A DNA stretch of 28,088 nt. Origin: CAZQSL01 sp964595945 (GTDB lineage Bacteria; UBP15; UBA6099; JAJRTR01). Positions within the stretch are counted from its first letter, which is position 1; every line of letters starts with the position of its first letter. The translations under genes were made by a program, and so were the position numbers. The stretch is from assembly GCA_964595945.1 (NCBI GenBank), contig CAZQSL010000042.1:1-28088 (forward strand). Reading direction: 5' to 3'. The notes beneath the pieces were generated by a model. It had not been told where the DNA came from. It made no database searches and was given only the letters and a program-made list of their open reading frames with translations. This document shows positions 1 to 7,713 of the stretch, piece by piece.

Positions 1-35
1 CTCCAGTACGATCGCGACTGCCCCGCCACACATAT

Positions 36-64
36 TTGAATCTATCTCTCACAAGTGTTATAAT
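36..64 (+). promoter_or_regulatory. Sigma-70-type promoter of the thiamine operon
   Basis: A -35 box TTGAAT (36-41) and a -10 box TATAAT (59-64) are separated by 17 bases, and TGT precedes the -10 as an extended element. Transcription would begin near position 71, directly at the 5' edge of the TPP riboswitch, which is where a riboswitch promoter is expected. Confidence 0.7.
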
Positions 65-69
65 CACAC

Positions 70-146
70 CATTCGCTGGGGGTGCCGGACGGCTGAGATT
101 ACACCCCAAGAACCTGACCCGGGTAATTCCGGCGTAGGGAAGCGCC
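70..146 (+). promoter_or_regulatory. TPP riboswitch (THI element)
   Basis: The conserved THI-box blocks are present in order: a GGGGTG/CACCCC stem around CTGAGAT (92-98), then GAACCTGA followed by CCGGGTAAT, CCGG and CGTAGGGAAGCG. The closing P1 helix can form from CGCT near 74-77 and AGCG at 141-144. The aptamer binds thiamine pyrophosphate and represses downstream thiamine genes, and the next genes are thiE, thiS, thiG and thiC. No clear terminator hairpin with a U-tract follows, so the mode of control (translational or transcriptional) cannot be read off. Confidence 0.95.
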
Positions 147-204
147 CAACCACTCTCCACCCATCCGCAACAGCCCTCCGGCAATTCACACCTCCCAACG
201 CTAC

Positions 205-262
205 TGAGCATACCGAGCTCATGGGTCGAGGCGCGGAAAAACCTTTCCCACAAAAAACCTCC
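205..262. repeat. Degenerate copy of repeat C in the thi leader
   Basis: The stretch follows the same order as the two intact repeat C copies at 4336 and 15632: AGCAT, then AGCT, then GG, then GAGGNGCGGAAAAACC. The right arm of the palindrome has decayed, so no perfect hairpin remains. It lies between the TPP aptamer and the thiE start. Confidence 0.5.
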
Positions 263-298
263 TCCCCCCATTCTATCTTCATCGGGATTCTTCACTCC

Positions 299-1339
299 AT
301 GCCGCACGACACTGCCACAACTTCTCTTCGTATCCTCGACGCCAACATCAACCGCGCCGCCGAAGGCATCCGCGTCATCGAAGACATCTTGAGATTCCAC
401 CACAACGACGCACCCCTCGCCGCGCGTATGCGCACCCTCCGGCACTCCATCCGCGCCATCGCCGCATCACTCCCCGGCCTCACCGGCGCGCGCGACTCCG
501 CGCGCGATATCGCCCGAAACGCACCCCCTGCATCACCACGCACATCTCTCTCCGACATCATCTCTGCCAACTTCAAACGCGCGCAGGAAGCCCTCCGCGT
601 CATCGAAGAAAACCTCAAAACCGTCGCTCCTCATCTCGCACCCACTGCCGGCGAACTCCGATTCTCCCTCTACGACCTCGAAAAAATCATCTCCTCAAAA
701 AATCTCTCCCCGCTCCCGGCCGGCAAATTCATATACCCCCTCCTCTCTTTCGACCAACTGTCCCCCAACGACTTCGCACTACTCCACACACTCGCCGCCG
801 CCCGCGTATCCATCATCCAGCTCCGCGACAAAAACCTATCCGACGCCGCCTCACTCCACAATGCCACCATCGCCGCCACCCGATGCCACCAACTCTCCGT
901 GTCGCTTATCGTCAACGACCGGCCCGACATCGCGTCGGCCGCCTGCGCCTCTGGCGTCCACCTCGGCCAGGATGACCTCCCCATCTCCGCCGCACGCACA
1001 ATCGCCCCCTCTCTCATCACCGGCATCTCCACACACTCGCTCGAACAGGCCGCCGCCGCTCTCGCCAGCCACCCAGATTACATCGCTGTCGGCCCCATTT
1101 TCCCAAGCCCCACAAAATCCTCACTACAACCCGTCGGCCTCGACCTCATCCGCCACATCGCCTCTCTCTCCCACACCACCCCCATCGTCGCCATTGGCGG
1201 CATCACCACTGCCAACATCTCATCCGTCTTCCAGGCAGGCGCCGCCGGCGCTGCCCTGATCTCCACTCTCACCACCCCACGCGCCACTCTCGCCGAAACT
1301 CTCACGGCGCTAAACACAACGATCGACTCCTTCAATTAA
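299..1339 (+). CDS. thiE: Bifunctional HMP-P kinase (ThiD2) / thiamine-phosphate synthase (ThiE)
   Basis: This 346-residue protein couples HMP-PP with thiazole phosphate to give thiamine phosphate. The C-terminal half (about 135-346) is a ThiE TIM barrel: QLRDKN, VNDRPDIA, GVHLGQDDLP, VGPIFPSPTKSS and VAIGGI are in the family order. The first ~130 residues carry a duplicated motif (ILDANINRAAEGIRVIED and ISANFKRAQEALRVIEE) typical of the domain fused to ThiE in cyanobacteria and others, known as ThiD2, a monofunctional HMP-P kinase. That would explain why no separate thiD is in the operon. The ATG at 299 was chosen because the protein family begins there; an upstream in-frame ATG at 221 would read through repeat-derived leader sequence. 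No strong Shine-Dalgarno is visible before 299. The stop codon coincides with the first three bases of a repeat A copy. Confidence 0.92.
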   Translation: MPHDTATTSLRILDANINRAAEGIRVIEDILRFHHNDAPLAARMRTLRHSIRAIAASLPGLTGARDSARDIARNAPPASPRTSLSDIISANFKRAQEALRVIEENLKTVAPHLAPTAGELRFSLYDLEKIISSKNLSPLPAGKFIYPLLSFDQLSPNDFALLHTLAAARVSIIQLRDKNLSDAASLHNATIAATRCHQLSVSLIVNDRPDIASAACASGVHLGQDDLPISAARTIAPSLITGISTHSLEQAAAALASHPDYIAVGPIFPSPTKSSLQPVGLDLIRHIASLSHTTPIVAIGGITTANISSVFQAGAAGAALISTLTTPRATLAETLTALNTTIDSFN

Positions 1340-1502
1340 GGGGTTGGAAGAAAATAAACATAGCAAGATTGCGCCGGATTTTTGGCCGTAATCAAGGCGC
1401 TTGCGAAGGAGCATACCTAAAGGTATGTAACTGAGCAGGCAACACAGAAGACGGAAAAATAAGACAAGCAAGATGCTAAGGTTATTTTGTGACAAACCCT
1501 AA
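1337..1502 (+). repeat. Repeat A, copy 1 (166 bp)
   Basis: This is nearly identical, in opposite orientation, to 6180-6345; by eye three mismatches in 166 positions. The ends are imperfect inverted repeats (TAAGGGGTTGG and CAAACCCTAA), and the centre is the hairpin CATACCTAAAGGTATG (1412-1427). It begins at the thiE stop codon TAA and ends 22 bases before the thiS start, so it lies inside the thi operon. Confidence 0.92.
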
Positions 1503-1524
1503 ATACCCTCACGGGAGCACGTCC

Positions 1525-1728
1525 ATGATCACCATCACCACAAACGGCACACAGCGAGAAGTCCCCACCGGACTCACCATCACCACCCTTCTCGCACATC
1601 TCAACATCCGCCGCGAAACTGCCATCGTCGAACACAACCACATCATTCTCGACAAAACCGCGTTCGACGCCACCCCCGTCAACGCCGGCGACAACATAGA
1701 AATCGTCCGCTTCGTCGGCGGCGGCTGA
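1525..1728 (+). CDS. thiS: Sulfur carrier protein ThiS
   Basis: A 67-residue ubiquitin-fold sulfur carrier. The C-terminus ends FVGGG, giving the terminal Gly-Gly that is adenylated by ThiF and then thiocarboxylated to donate sulfur to ThiG. The beta-grasp pattern (ITITTNG at the start, NAGDNIEIVRFVGGG at the end) and the short length fit the family. The ATG at 1525 is preceded by GGGAG at 1513-1517; an in-frame extension to 1489 would run into repeat A and is rejected. No thiF is visible in this window, so activation must come from elsewhere. thiG follows after 115 bases. Confidence 0.93.
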   Translation: MITITTNGTQREVPTGLTITTLLAHLNIRRETAIVEHNHIILDKTAFDATPVNAGDNIEIVRFVGGG

Positions 1729-1843
1729 AAGTAAGAGAAAGTTGTAATATGAATTATTCAGGGGAGGATGCGGCGAAAGACTTTTTATACAAATGGATTT
1801 CCCACCACAACCACCTTCCATCAACCACAACGGAGGCAACACA

Positions 1844-2620
1844 ATGAGCGACACACTGAAAATCGGACAATACGAATTCACCTCAAGACTAATGCTCGGC
1901 ACAGGCAAATACGAAACATTCCCACTCATGAAAGAAGCCCTCGACGCATCCGGCTGCGAAATCGTCACCGTCGCCGTCCGCCGCGTCAACCTCGACAACC
2001 CCAACGAAGAATCACTCCTCGACTACATCGACAGCCGCTACACCCTCCTGCCCAACACCGCAGGCTGCGCCACCGTCGACGAAGCAGTCCGCGTCGCACA
2101 CATGGCCCGCGCCGCAGGCATGACAAAACTCCTCAAACTCGAAGTCATCAACGACCCCCAGACTCTCCTGCCAGACGTGGTAGGCACCATCGAAGCCACA
2201 AAAATCCTCGTCGCCGAAGGCTTCACCGTCATGCCCTACACCATGCCTGACCCCATCGTCGCGCAAAAACTCATCGACGCGGGCGCGGCTGCCGTCATGC
2301 CCCTCGCATCCCCCATCGGCTCAGGCCGCGGATTCCTCGATTTCAGCTTCATCAAAATCATCATCGAGCGCTTCTCGGGCATCGTCCCCATCGTCGTCGA
2401 CGCAGGCCTCGGCGTCCCCTCCGATGCCGCCCTCGCCATGGAACTCGGCGCCGACGCGGTACTGCTCAACACCGCTGTCGCAAAAGCGAAAGACCCAGTC
2501 CGCATGGCACGTGCCATGAGCCTCGGAGTCGCCGCCGGCCGCGAAGGCTACTTCGCCGGCCGCATGCCAAAAACAGAATTCGCCAACGCATCGAGTCCCA
2601 CCACCGGCGTCGTCAAATAA
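1844..2620 (+). CDS. thiG: Thiazole synthase ThiG
   Basis: This 258-residue TIM-barrel enzyme forms the thiazole phosphate ring from deoxyxylulose 5-phosphate, ThiS-thiocarboxylate and dehydroglycine. The N-terminal FTSRLMLGTGKY, the lysine in LLKLEVINDP that forms the Schiff base in the family, and the phosphate-binding stretches VMPLASPIGSGRG and VVDAGLGVPSDAA are all present. The start at 1844 has a clear GGAGG at 1832-1836; a longer frame from 1793 would bury that site. Dehydroglycine must come from ThiH or ThiO, and neither gene is in the window. thiC follows after a 100-base gap containing a GC-rich hairpin. Confidence 0.96.
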   Translation: MSDTLKIGQYEFTSRLMLGTGKYETFPLMKEALDASGCEIVTVAVRRVNLDNPNEESLLDYIDSRYTLLPNTAGCATVDEAVRVAHMARAAGMTKLLKLEVINDPQTLLPDVVGTIEATKILVAEGFTVMPYTMPDPIVAQKLIDAGAAAVMPLASPIGSGRGFLDFSFIKIIIERFSGIVPIVVDAGLGVPSDAALAMELGADAVLLNTAVAKAKDPVRMARAMSLGVAAGREGYFAGRMPKTEFANASSPTTGVVK

Positions 2621-2668
2621 CACCCGCGCCACTGCCCCGGCGGCATGCAGCCACCTCCCATTTCCACA

Positions 2669-2690
2669 GGCGGGGAAACGTTACCCCGCC
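2669..2690 (+). other. GC-rich hairpin between thiG and thiC
   Basis: GGCGGGG (2669-2675) pairs with CCCCGCC (2684-2690) around an eight-base loop. There is no U-tract after it, so it is not a standard intrinsic terminator. It could stabilise or process the thi transcript; that is inference. Confidence 0.5.
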
Positions 2691-2720
2691 ACTAAACCCA
2701 TTCAGTCAGGAGCACACACA

Positions 2721-4022
2721 ATGACCCTTATCGACAAAGCGAGGGATGGAAAACTGACCGACGACATCCGCAAGGTCGCAAAAAAAGAAGGACTCGATCC
2801 CGAATTCGTCCGCGACAACGTCGCCGCCGGCCGCCTCGCCATCCCCCGCAACATCAAACGAAAAAAACTCGACGTCGAAGGCGTCGGCACTGGCCTGCGC
2901 ACCAAGGTCAACGCCAACATCGGCACTTCCAAAGACAAATGTTCCATCGACGTCGAACTCAAAAAACTCGCCGCCGCCCTCGACGCCGGAGCCGACGCCG
3001 TCATGGACCTCTCCACCGGCGGCAACCTCACTGAAATCCGGCGCGCCATCCTCGACGCCTGCCCCAAACCCCTCGGCACTGTCCCGCTCTACGAAACTCT
3101 CGTACGCTCAACCGCCAAATACGGCAAGGGCATCACCCTCGACGCAGAAGAACTTTTCGACATCATCACCCAGCAGGCCGAAGAAGGCGTCGACTTCATG
3201 ACCCTCCACGCCGGCCTCACTCTAAAAGCTCTCGAATTACTCCGCAAACAGCCCCGCGTCACCGGCATCGTCAGCCGCGGCGGCGCCTATGTGGCCGCGT
3301 GGATGTCCCACACCGGCAACGAAAACCCCCTCTACGAACAGTTCGACCGCCTCCTGAAAATCTGCCGCAAATACGAAATCACCCTCTCGCTCGGCGACGG
3401 CCTGCGCCCCGGCTCACTCGCCGATGCTCATGACCGCGCCATGATACAGGAACTCACCACCCTCGGCGAACTCGCCCGCCGCTGCCGCGAATCAGGCGTG
3501 CAGGCCATGATCGAAGGCCCCGGCCACATGCCGCTCAATACTATCGTCTCCAACATCCAGCTCCAGAAATCCCTCTGCGACGGCGCTCCCTACTACGTAC
3601 TCGGCCCGCTCGTCACGGACATCGCCCCCGGCTACGACCACATCACATCTGCCATCGGCGGCACCATCGCAGCAGCTGCCGGCGCAGACTTCCTCTGCTA
3701 CGTAACACCATCCGAACACCTCGGCCTCCCGGAGATCGAAGACGTCCGCCAGGGCGTCATCGCCGCGCGCATCGCCGCTCACTCCGGCGACATCGTCAAG
3801 TATCCCCGGACTGCCGAAATCGACCGCCGCATGTCTTTCGCCCGAAAAGCCCTCGACTGGGACACTCAGGAATCCCTTGCCATCGACCCCTCGAAATTCG
3901 CCATCGTCAAGTCTGAAAACAAAACCAAACTCAAACGCGGCGAACGCACCTGCACCATGTGCGGCGAATTCTGCGCCTACGAGGTCAGTGACCGCATCGG
4001 CGTCTGCTCACTCAACGAGTAA
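2721..4022 (+). CDS. thiC: Phosphomethylpyrimidine synthase ThiC
   Basis: This 433-residue radical SAM enzyme rearranges aminoimidazole ribotide into HMP-P. It is the short form; E. coli ThiC is over 600 residues because of an extra N-terminal domain. Seen in the sequence: SRGGAYVAAWM, MIEGPGHMPL with a family-conserved histidine, LVTDIAPGYDHI, CYVTPSEHLGLP, and a C-terminal cysteine cluster CTMCGEFC. The cluster spacing here is C-x2-C-x3-C, one residue shorter than the C-x2-C-x4-C of the long form. AGGAG at 2708-2712 sits eight bases before the ATG. It is the last gene of the operon; its product is the substrate of the ThiD2 domain of the fused thiE. Confidence 0.97.
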   Translation: MTLIDKARDGKLTDDIRKVAKKEGLDPEFVRDNVAAGRLAIPRNIKRKKLDVEGVGTGLRTKVNANIGTSKDKCSIDVELKKLAAALDAGADAVMDLSTGGNLTEIRRAILDACPKPLGTVPLYETLVRSTAKYGKGITLDAEELFDIITQQAEEGVDFMTLHAGLTLKALELLRKQPRVTGIVSRGGAYVAAWMSHTGNENPLYEQFDRLLKICRKYEITLSLGDGLRPGSLADAHDRAMIQELTTLGELARRCRESGVQAMIEGPGHMPLNTIVSNIQLQKSLCDGAPYYVLGPLVTDIAPGYDHITSAIGGTIAAAAGADFLCYVTPSEHLGLPEIEDVRQGVIAARIAAHSGDIVKYPRTAEIDRRMSFARKALDWDTQESLAIDPSKFAIVKSENKTKLKRGERTCTMCGEFCAYEVSDRIGVCSLNE

Positions 4023-4077
4023 CAGAGTCAGACCAGAAGATGGCTGCATTGATACCAGCTTTCGCCATAACGGTCGT

Positions 4078-4266
4078 GTCATCCCGAATTCTTCAATAGA
4101 ATTCGGGATAGCAGGCGCAAGGAGCATTCTTGCAGTGAGCAACATCAGACATACGCGAACAATATAATGCTCCGCCAACACGGCAGTTCGCCCTTATCGC
4201 GGCTGCCAAACGCGACAATCAGTACTTTCTATTGCCGCATTTGGCTTTATTCAGGAGAAATGCGTT
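4078..4266 (+). repeat. Repeat B, copy 1
   Basis: It starts with a perfect 12-bp hairpin (4081-4092 with 4098-4109, loop TCAAT) containing two EcoRI-type GAATTC sites. The following ~155 bases match 11727-11899 with scattered changes, including a shared block GCAGTTCGCCCTTATCGCG. It is in the same orientation as copy 2. It lies 55 bases downstream of thiC. Confidence 0.85.
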
Positions 4267-4274
4267 ATGCCTCT

Positions 4275-4333
4275 CGGGGTCTACGCACCCCGCCGGACCA
4301 TGTCATCTGATTGGATGCAACCCGTTTCAGATG
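4275..4333. other. Two further perfect hairpins in the 4023-4652 gap
   Basis: CGGGGT (4275-4280) pairs with ACCCCG (4287-4292), and CATCTGA (4304-4310) pairs with TCAGATG (4327-4333). Neither has a U-tract. The rest of the 630-base gap between thiC and the next gene is made of repeat B, repeat C and a promoter; no coding region was found in it. Confidence 0.55.
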
Positions 4334-4335
4334 TA

Positions 4336-4492
4336 ACTGAATATCAATAGAAATTCCCTATCGTCGTGCGATAGCGCGATGGGACAGTAGTTTGGAGAAA
4401 AGATAAGCATATAAAGCTTATTGGAAGAGGTGCGGAGAAACCTTTTTCTCGAAAAAGGTTTCTCCGGTAGGGAAATTCAAATAATTTTTCGT
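4336..4492 (+). repeat. Repeat C, copy 1, with a 16-bp perfect palindrome
   Basis: This begins with ACTGAATATCAATAGAAATT, shared exactly with copy 2 at 15632. A small stem CTATCG/CGATAG (4358-4374) follows, then AAGCATATAAAGCTT, then a perfect 16-bp inverted repeat (4433-4448 with 4451-4466). Copy 2 is in the same orientation. The palindrome resembles REP-type extragenic elements. Confidence 0.88.
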
Positions 4493-4570
4493 ATATCTGG
4501 AACAGCATTTGCCACATAGCAGCAATCCGCCGCCTTGCCGTGCCAGCCACACCTGCTCTCCGAGTCCGGT

Positions 4571-4599
4571 TTGACTTGGCGATTTTTTATAGATATGAT
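4571..4599 (+). promoter_or_regulatory. Promoter of the 4653 membrane-protein gene
   Basis: TTGACT (4571-4576) and TATGAT (4594-4599) are separated by 17 bases. The gene start is 53 bases downstream of the -10 box. Confidence 0.6.
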
Positions 4600-4652
4600 A
4601 ATTATTTGATGTTGGCAGCTTTGTACAGGCGCAATATCATGGAGCAAAATAG

Positions 4653-6176
4653 ATGAATCAATCCGACTATTCCGCATTCCTGTGTCTGTTATTCTTCACC
4701 GGCTCACTTGTGTATTACATGACGAGGGTGAAATCAAAGCTGTCACTCGGCGAAAAGCCGCTCGTCCCGATCGTATGCCTGATAGTTGCGCTCGCTCTCG
4801 GCGCGGCGTTGCGGATAAGCTATGTCCCGCGTGGTTTTCAGGCATTTTACAATGAATATGAAATTTACAATACCGCGCGGGGTGTTGCCGAAAGGACTGA
4901 TTTCTCCGTTTGTGTCGGCGGACGTCCCGAGAAATGCGAATACCGGGCCAAAGACATTTCCTACGCTCCCGGCATGGTATTCCTTTCGTCCATCCCGCTT
5001 AAGATCACCCAAAAAGACTCGCCGGATGTCATGTTCGCCATCAACAACGTCCTGGGAATTGTCGCCATCGTGATGGTGTTCGTAATGACACTGACCGTAT
5101 CGGGTTCGCCCGTGGCGGCAGTAGCATCCGCATTTCTCACAGCCGTGTTTCCACTGCATTTACTGCTTTCCGGCAACGGGTCGCAGGATATGCTCGCATT
5201 TCTCGCTCTGACTTCACTCATCACTTTTTTCTATCAGTACATGCGGCGCCCCTCGGTGCACGGGATCATCAGCATGTTTTTTATTTTCGGCACGATTCTT
5301 CTGATAGAACCATTTTATCTCGTTTTCGCAATGGTTATGATCCCTGTCATGGCCTTAAAAAAGTTGCGGCTCTCGATCGGCATCGCCATCGGCGCCATCT
5401 TCACTGGCATGATGTTCGCACCCGTTGCGTCACTTTTCAAAAACATACCGGCAATCACGCTGTCCGATATGTTGGGCGGCAATATACTGCAGTCTAATTT
5501 CGGATTTTTCATCAGCTCGGAGTATATGCCGAAAGTGTATCTTGCACTGGGAGTGCTCGGTTTGCTCGGTGGGGCCGCGAAAGAACGACGCGGGATACTG
5601 TGGCTTCCGCTGCTGTTCGCCACGGGAGTGATCGCCGTGTCGATAGCGGGATTTTTCTTCAGACAGGGCGACTGGGTTCGTTATTCTGCCGGTCCATCCG
5701 CCATACTGCTCGCCGCGGGCGGCATCTGCGTCGAGACCATCATCAGAAGGCTCGACTCGCTGAAACCATTGAGAGACGCGGCATTAGTCATGATCGTCAT
5801 CGCGTGCGGCCTGGCCGTCCCCGTCGCCAGACAGCCACTCAATCCCTACATGTGGAAACAGGACGCATTTCTACGCAAGGCCATGCCCGGGATACCGTCT
5901 GGCTGCATTGTCTTTTCGCCACCGGCTTCCGCCGCGATGACATACACCACTAACGCGAGCTATGAGGCGGCCAGACTTTTCGATAAAGGTTTCTCTGCCA
6001 GACATGCCGGTGAGTGCAGGTTTTTCGTCGAGGATGCCGCCTGTTTCACTACCAGCAAGGCCATTTGCCAAAAGGCCGCCCGGCACTTTGATTTTGAGCC
6101 GGTCAAAGCAAAGACCATAGAAAAACTGTACACCGCGAGGATCAGCCGTATCACTCCGAAAAAACAGGGCGAATAG
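4653..6176 (+). CDS. Multispanning membrane protein, GT-C glycosyltransferase-like (GT39/ArnT type)
   Basis: The 507-residue protein has about ten or eleven hydrophobic segments and a basic, soluble C-terminal tail from about residue 410. The first large loop after the second membrane segment carries FYNEYEIYNTARG, which resembles the acidic motif in the first periplasmic loop of the dolichyl/undecaprenyl-phosphate sugar transferases (PMT/ArnT, GT39). If that is right, it moves a lipid-linked sugar onto an acceptor outside the membrane. The family assignment is tentative. GGAG at 4641-4644 precedes the ATG. Codon third positions are less C-rich than in the thi and hyd genes, and the gene is framed by repeat C on the left and repeat A on the right, so acquisition by transfer is possible. 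Confidence 0.6.
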   Translation: MNQSDYSAFLCLLFFTGSLVYYMTRVKSKLSLGEKPLVPIVCLIVALALGAALRISYVPRGFQAFYNEYEIYNTARGVAERTDFSVCVGGRPEKCEYRAKDISYAPGMVFLSSIPLKITQKDSPDVMFAINNVLGIVAIVMVFVMTLTVSGSPVAAVASAFLTAVFPLHLLLSGNGSQDMLAFLALTSLITFFYQYMRRPSVHGIISMFFIFGTILLIEPFYLVFAMVMIPVMALKKLRLSIGIAIGAIFTGMMFAPVASLFKNIPAITLSDMLGGNILQSNFGFFISSEYMPKVYLALGVLGLLGGAAKERRGILWLPLLFATGVIAVSIAGFFFRQGDWVRYSAGPSAILLAAGGICVETIIRRLDSLKPLRDAALVMIVIACGLAVPVARQPLNPYMWKQDAFLRKAMPGIPSGCIVFSPPASAAMTYTTNASYEAARLFDKGFSARHAGECRFFVEDAACFTTSKAICQKAARHFDFEPVKAKTIEKLYTARISRITPKKQGE

Positions 6177-6179
6177 CGC

Positions 6180-6345
6180 TTAGGGCTTGTCACAATATAA
6201 CCTTAGCATCTTGCTTGTCTTATTTTTCCGTCTTCTGTGTTGCCTGCTCAGTTACATACCTTTAGGTATGCTCCTTCGCAAGCGCCTTGATTACGGCCAA
6301 AAATCCGGCGCAATCTTGCTATGTTTATTTTCTTCCAAACCCTTA
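6180..6345 (-). repeat. Repeat A, copy 2 (inverted relative to copy 1)
   Basis: The reverse complement of this stretch matches 1337-1502 at about 163 of 166 positions. It starts three bases after the stop of the 4653 gene and ends two bases before the stop of the convergent tatC, so it fills the whole intergenic space. The central hairpin CATACCTTTAGGTATG is at 6255-6270. Confidence 0.92.
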
Positions 6346-6347
6346 GT

Positions 6348-7088
6348 TCACAATTCATCGGATTCGGCGGCAGCTTCGTTTTTCCTGCGGGTTCTTTCCA
6401 TCAGGTACATGGCAAAGAGGCTGATCTCGAACAGCATATACAGCGGGACAGTGATAAGCATGAGAGTGAACGGATCGCCCGTCGGCGTGATGGCGGCACT
6501 CAGCACCACGCATGTAAGCAGCGCGTACTTGCGGTTGCCTGCCACCTTGCTGTAGGAGAGCACTCCGATCCTGGCGAGCAGCACAAGCACTACCGGTATC
6601 TCGAAAACAACGCCGAACGACAAAATGAATCCACCCACGAAACTCACGAACCGATCGACCGTATAATTGGCTTCGAGCACTCCGCCGCCGAATTTTTGAA
6701 GTATTTCAAGCACCTTGGGAAGCATGGCAACCGCAATGCCCGCGCCACCGAAAAACAGCAGTACACCGGAAAATACTGCCGGTATGACAAAGCGTTTCTC
6801 ATGCTTGTGGAGACCGGGCGCTATGAAAAGACAAAGTTCGGCGATCATCACAGGAGAAGCTATCACAGCGCCGATGTACAAAGCGAGCTTAAATCTCGTA
6901 AGAAACGCGTCAGCCGGGCCGAGATACTGGATATGCCCAGCCTGCCCGATGAGGAGATCAAATACCCACGGGACAAGCTGCCACCCACCGATGCTCGCGA
7001 CTATGAGCGCGACTATGCTCACAATGAGCCGCCGCCGCAGCTCGTCGAGATGATCGACAAGTGTCATTTCGCCATGCTGTTTATTCAT
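6348..7088 (-). CDS. tatC: Sec-independent protein translocase TatC
   Basis: A 246-residue inner-membrane protein with six predicted spans, the usual size for TatC. It is the receptor for twin-arginine signal peptides of folded exported proteins. The N-terminal HLDELRRR motif, the FLTRFKLALYIG stretch, and FGVVFEIPVVLVLL with its conserved glutamate are seen. No tatA or tatB is in the window. It lies 42 bases downstream of the pseudopilin gene on the same strand and likely ends the same transcript. The stop codon abuts repeat A copy 2. Confidence 0.95.
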   Translation of the reverse strand: MNKQHGEMTLVDHLDELRRRLIVSIVALIVASIGGWQLVPWVFDLLIGQAGHIQYLGPADAFLTRFKLALYIGAVIASPVMIAELCLFIAPGLHKHEKRFVIPAVFSGVLLFFGGAGIAVAMLPKVLEILQKFGGGVLEANYTVDRFVSFVGGFILSFGVVFEIPVVLVLLARIGVLSYSKVAGNRKYALLTCVVLSAAITPTGDPFTLMLITVPLYMLFEISLFAMYLMERTRRKNEAAAESDEL

Positions 7089-7130
7089 CTGATAATTTTT
7101 GGCAACCGTATCGCGAAGGCTTTGCGGCGC

Positions 7131-7628
7131 TCACATTTCTGTCAACATCACTCGCCCCGTCGTTTTGACCACCGATACCCGCCAACTATATGTGCCTTGT
7201 GGATCGGATATTACAACATTGCCGCCTGTCGCGGGATACGGCAGCCCGGTCGTGTCGAAGTAAAATGAGTCGGTGCTCACGCTTGCCACATTCATCCCGG
7301 GCGTGAGAGTCACAGTCTTGATCGGCGCCGACTCGCTGTCCTGCGCGAAGATTTTCCACGTGTCGGTAGCCGTGCCGCTGTTGTAAAACTTCAGACAATA
7401 CAGTTTGCCCGAATTGCCGTTGGGACCGCCGTTCATGGAAAGCTGCTGCGTATATCTCAGATCACCCGCCAGCGCCTGAGCCGATGCGAGTGTCTGCGGT
7501 TTGCGCGCCGCGTCGAGCGTATACTTCGGCACAAAAACATAATACAGTATCGCCATCAGCGCCATGATCAGCAATAGCTCGACAGCGGTAAACCCGTCCT
7601 GACTCTTCCGGCATTGTCTCGACAGCAT
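7131..7628 (-). CDS. Type IV pilin-like / type II secretion pseudopilin (GspH/FimT-like)
   Basis: The 165-residue protein begins with a short basic leader and a prepilin peptidase site, SQDG before FTAVELLLIMALMAILYY: glycine at -1, phenylalanine at +1 and glutamate at +5, followed by a hydrophobic helix. This is the class III signal of pilins and pseudopilins; the ~110-residue remainder is beta-rich and low in recognisable motifs. The ATG at 7628 was chosen because GGGGAGAAGG lies immediately upstream; a frame open to 7670 has no ribosome site. No other pilus or secretion gene is adjacent, so it is an orphan here. Function within a pilus or secretion apparatus is inferred only from the leader. 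Confidence 0.8.
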   Translation of the reverse strand: MLSRQCRKSQDGFTAVELLLIMALMAILYYVFVPKYTLDAARKPQTLASAQALAGDLRYTQQLSMNGGPNGNSGKLYCLKFYNSGTATDTWKIFAQDSESAPIKTVTLTPGMNVASVSTDSFYFDTTGLPYPATGGNVVISDPQGTYSWRVSVVKTTGRVMLTEM

Positions 7629-7713
7629 CCTTCTCCCCGGAGTGAGTGCGCCTGCACTCGTGACTACCATAAGTCTATTATATACCCCCCTTGCTTCCTA
7701 ATAAAGAAAATGC

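Noticed and set aside
1340..1495. Open frame on the minus strand within repeat A copy 1, and the matching one at 6187 (+) in copy 2, giving a ~50-residue hydrophobic product
   Set aside because: Both frames use non-ATG starts without ribosome sites and are carried by the repeat; openness in two near-identical copies is not independent evidence.
1762..1790. Possible further repeat C remnant (GAGGATGCGGCGAAAGACTT) between thiS and thiG
   Set aside because: The match to GAGGTGCGGAGAAACC is short with several mismatches and no palindrome.
1768..2250. 160-codon arginine/histidine-rich frame overlapping thiG
   Set aside because: Out-of-frame shadow of thiG produced by C-rich third positions.
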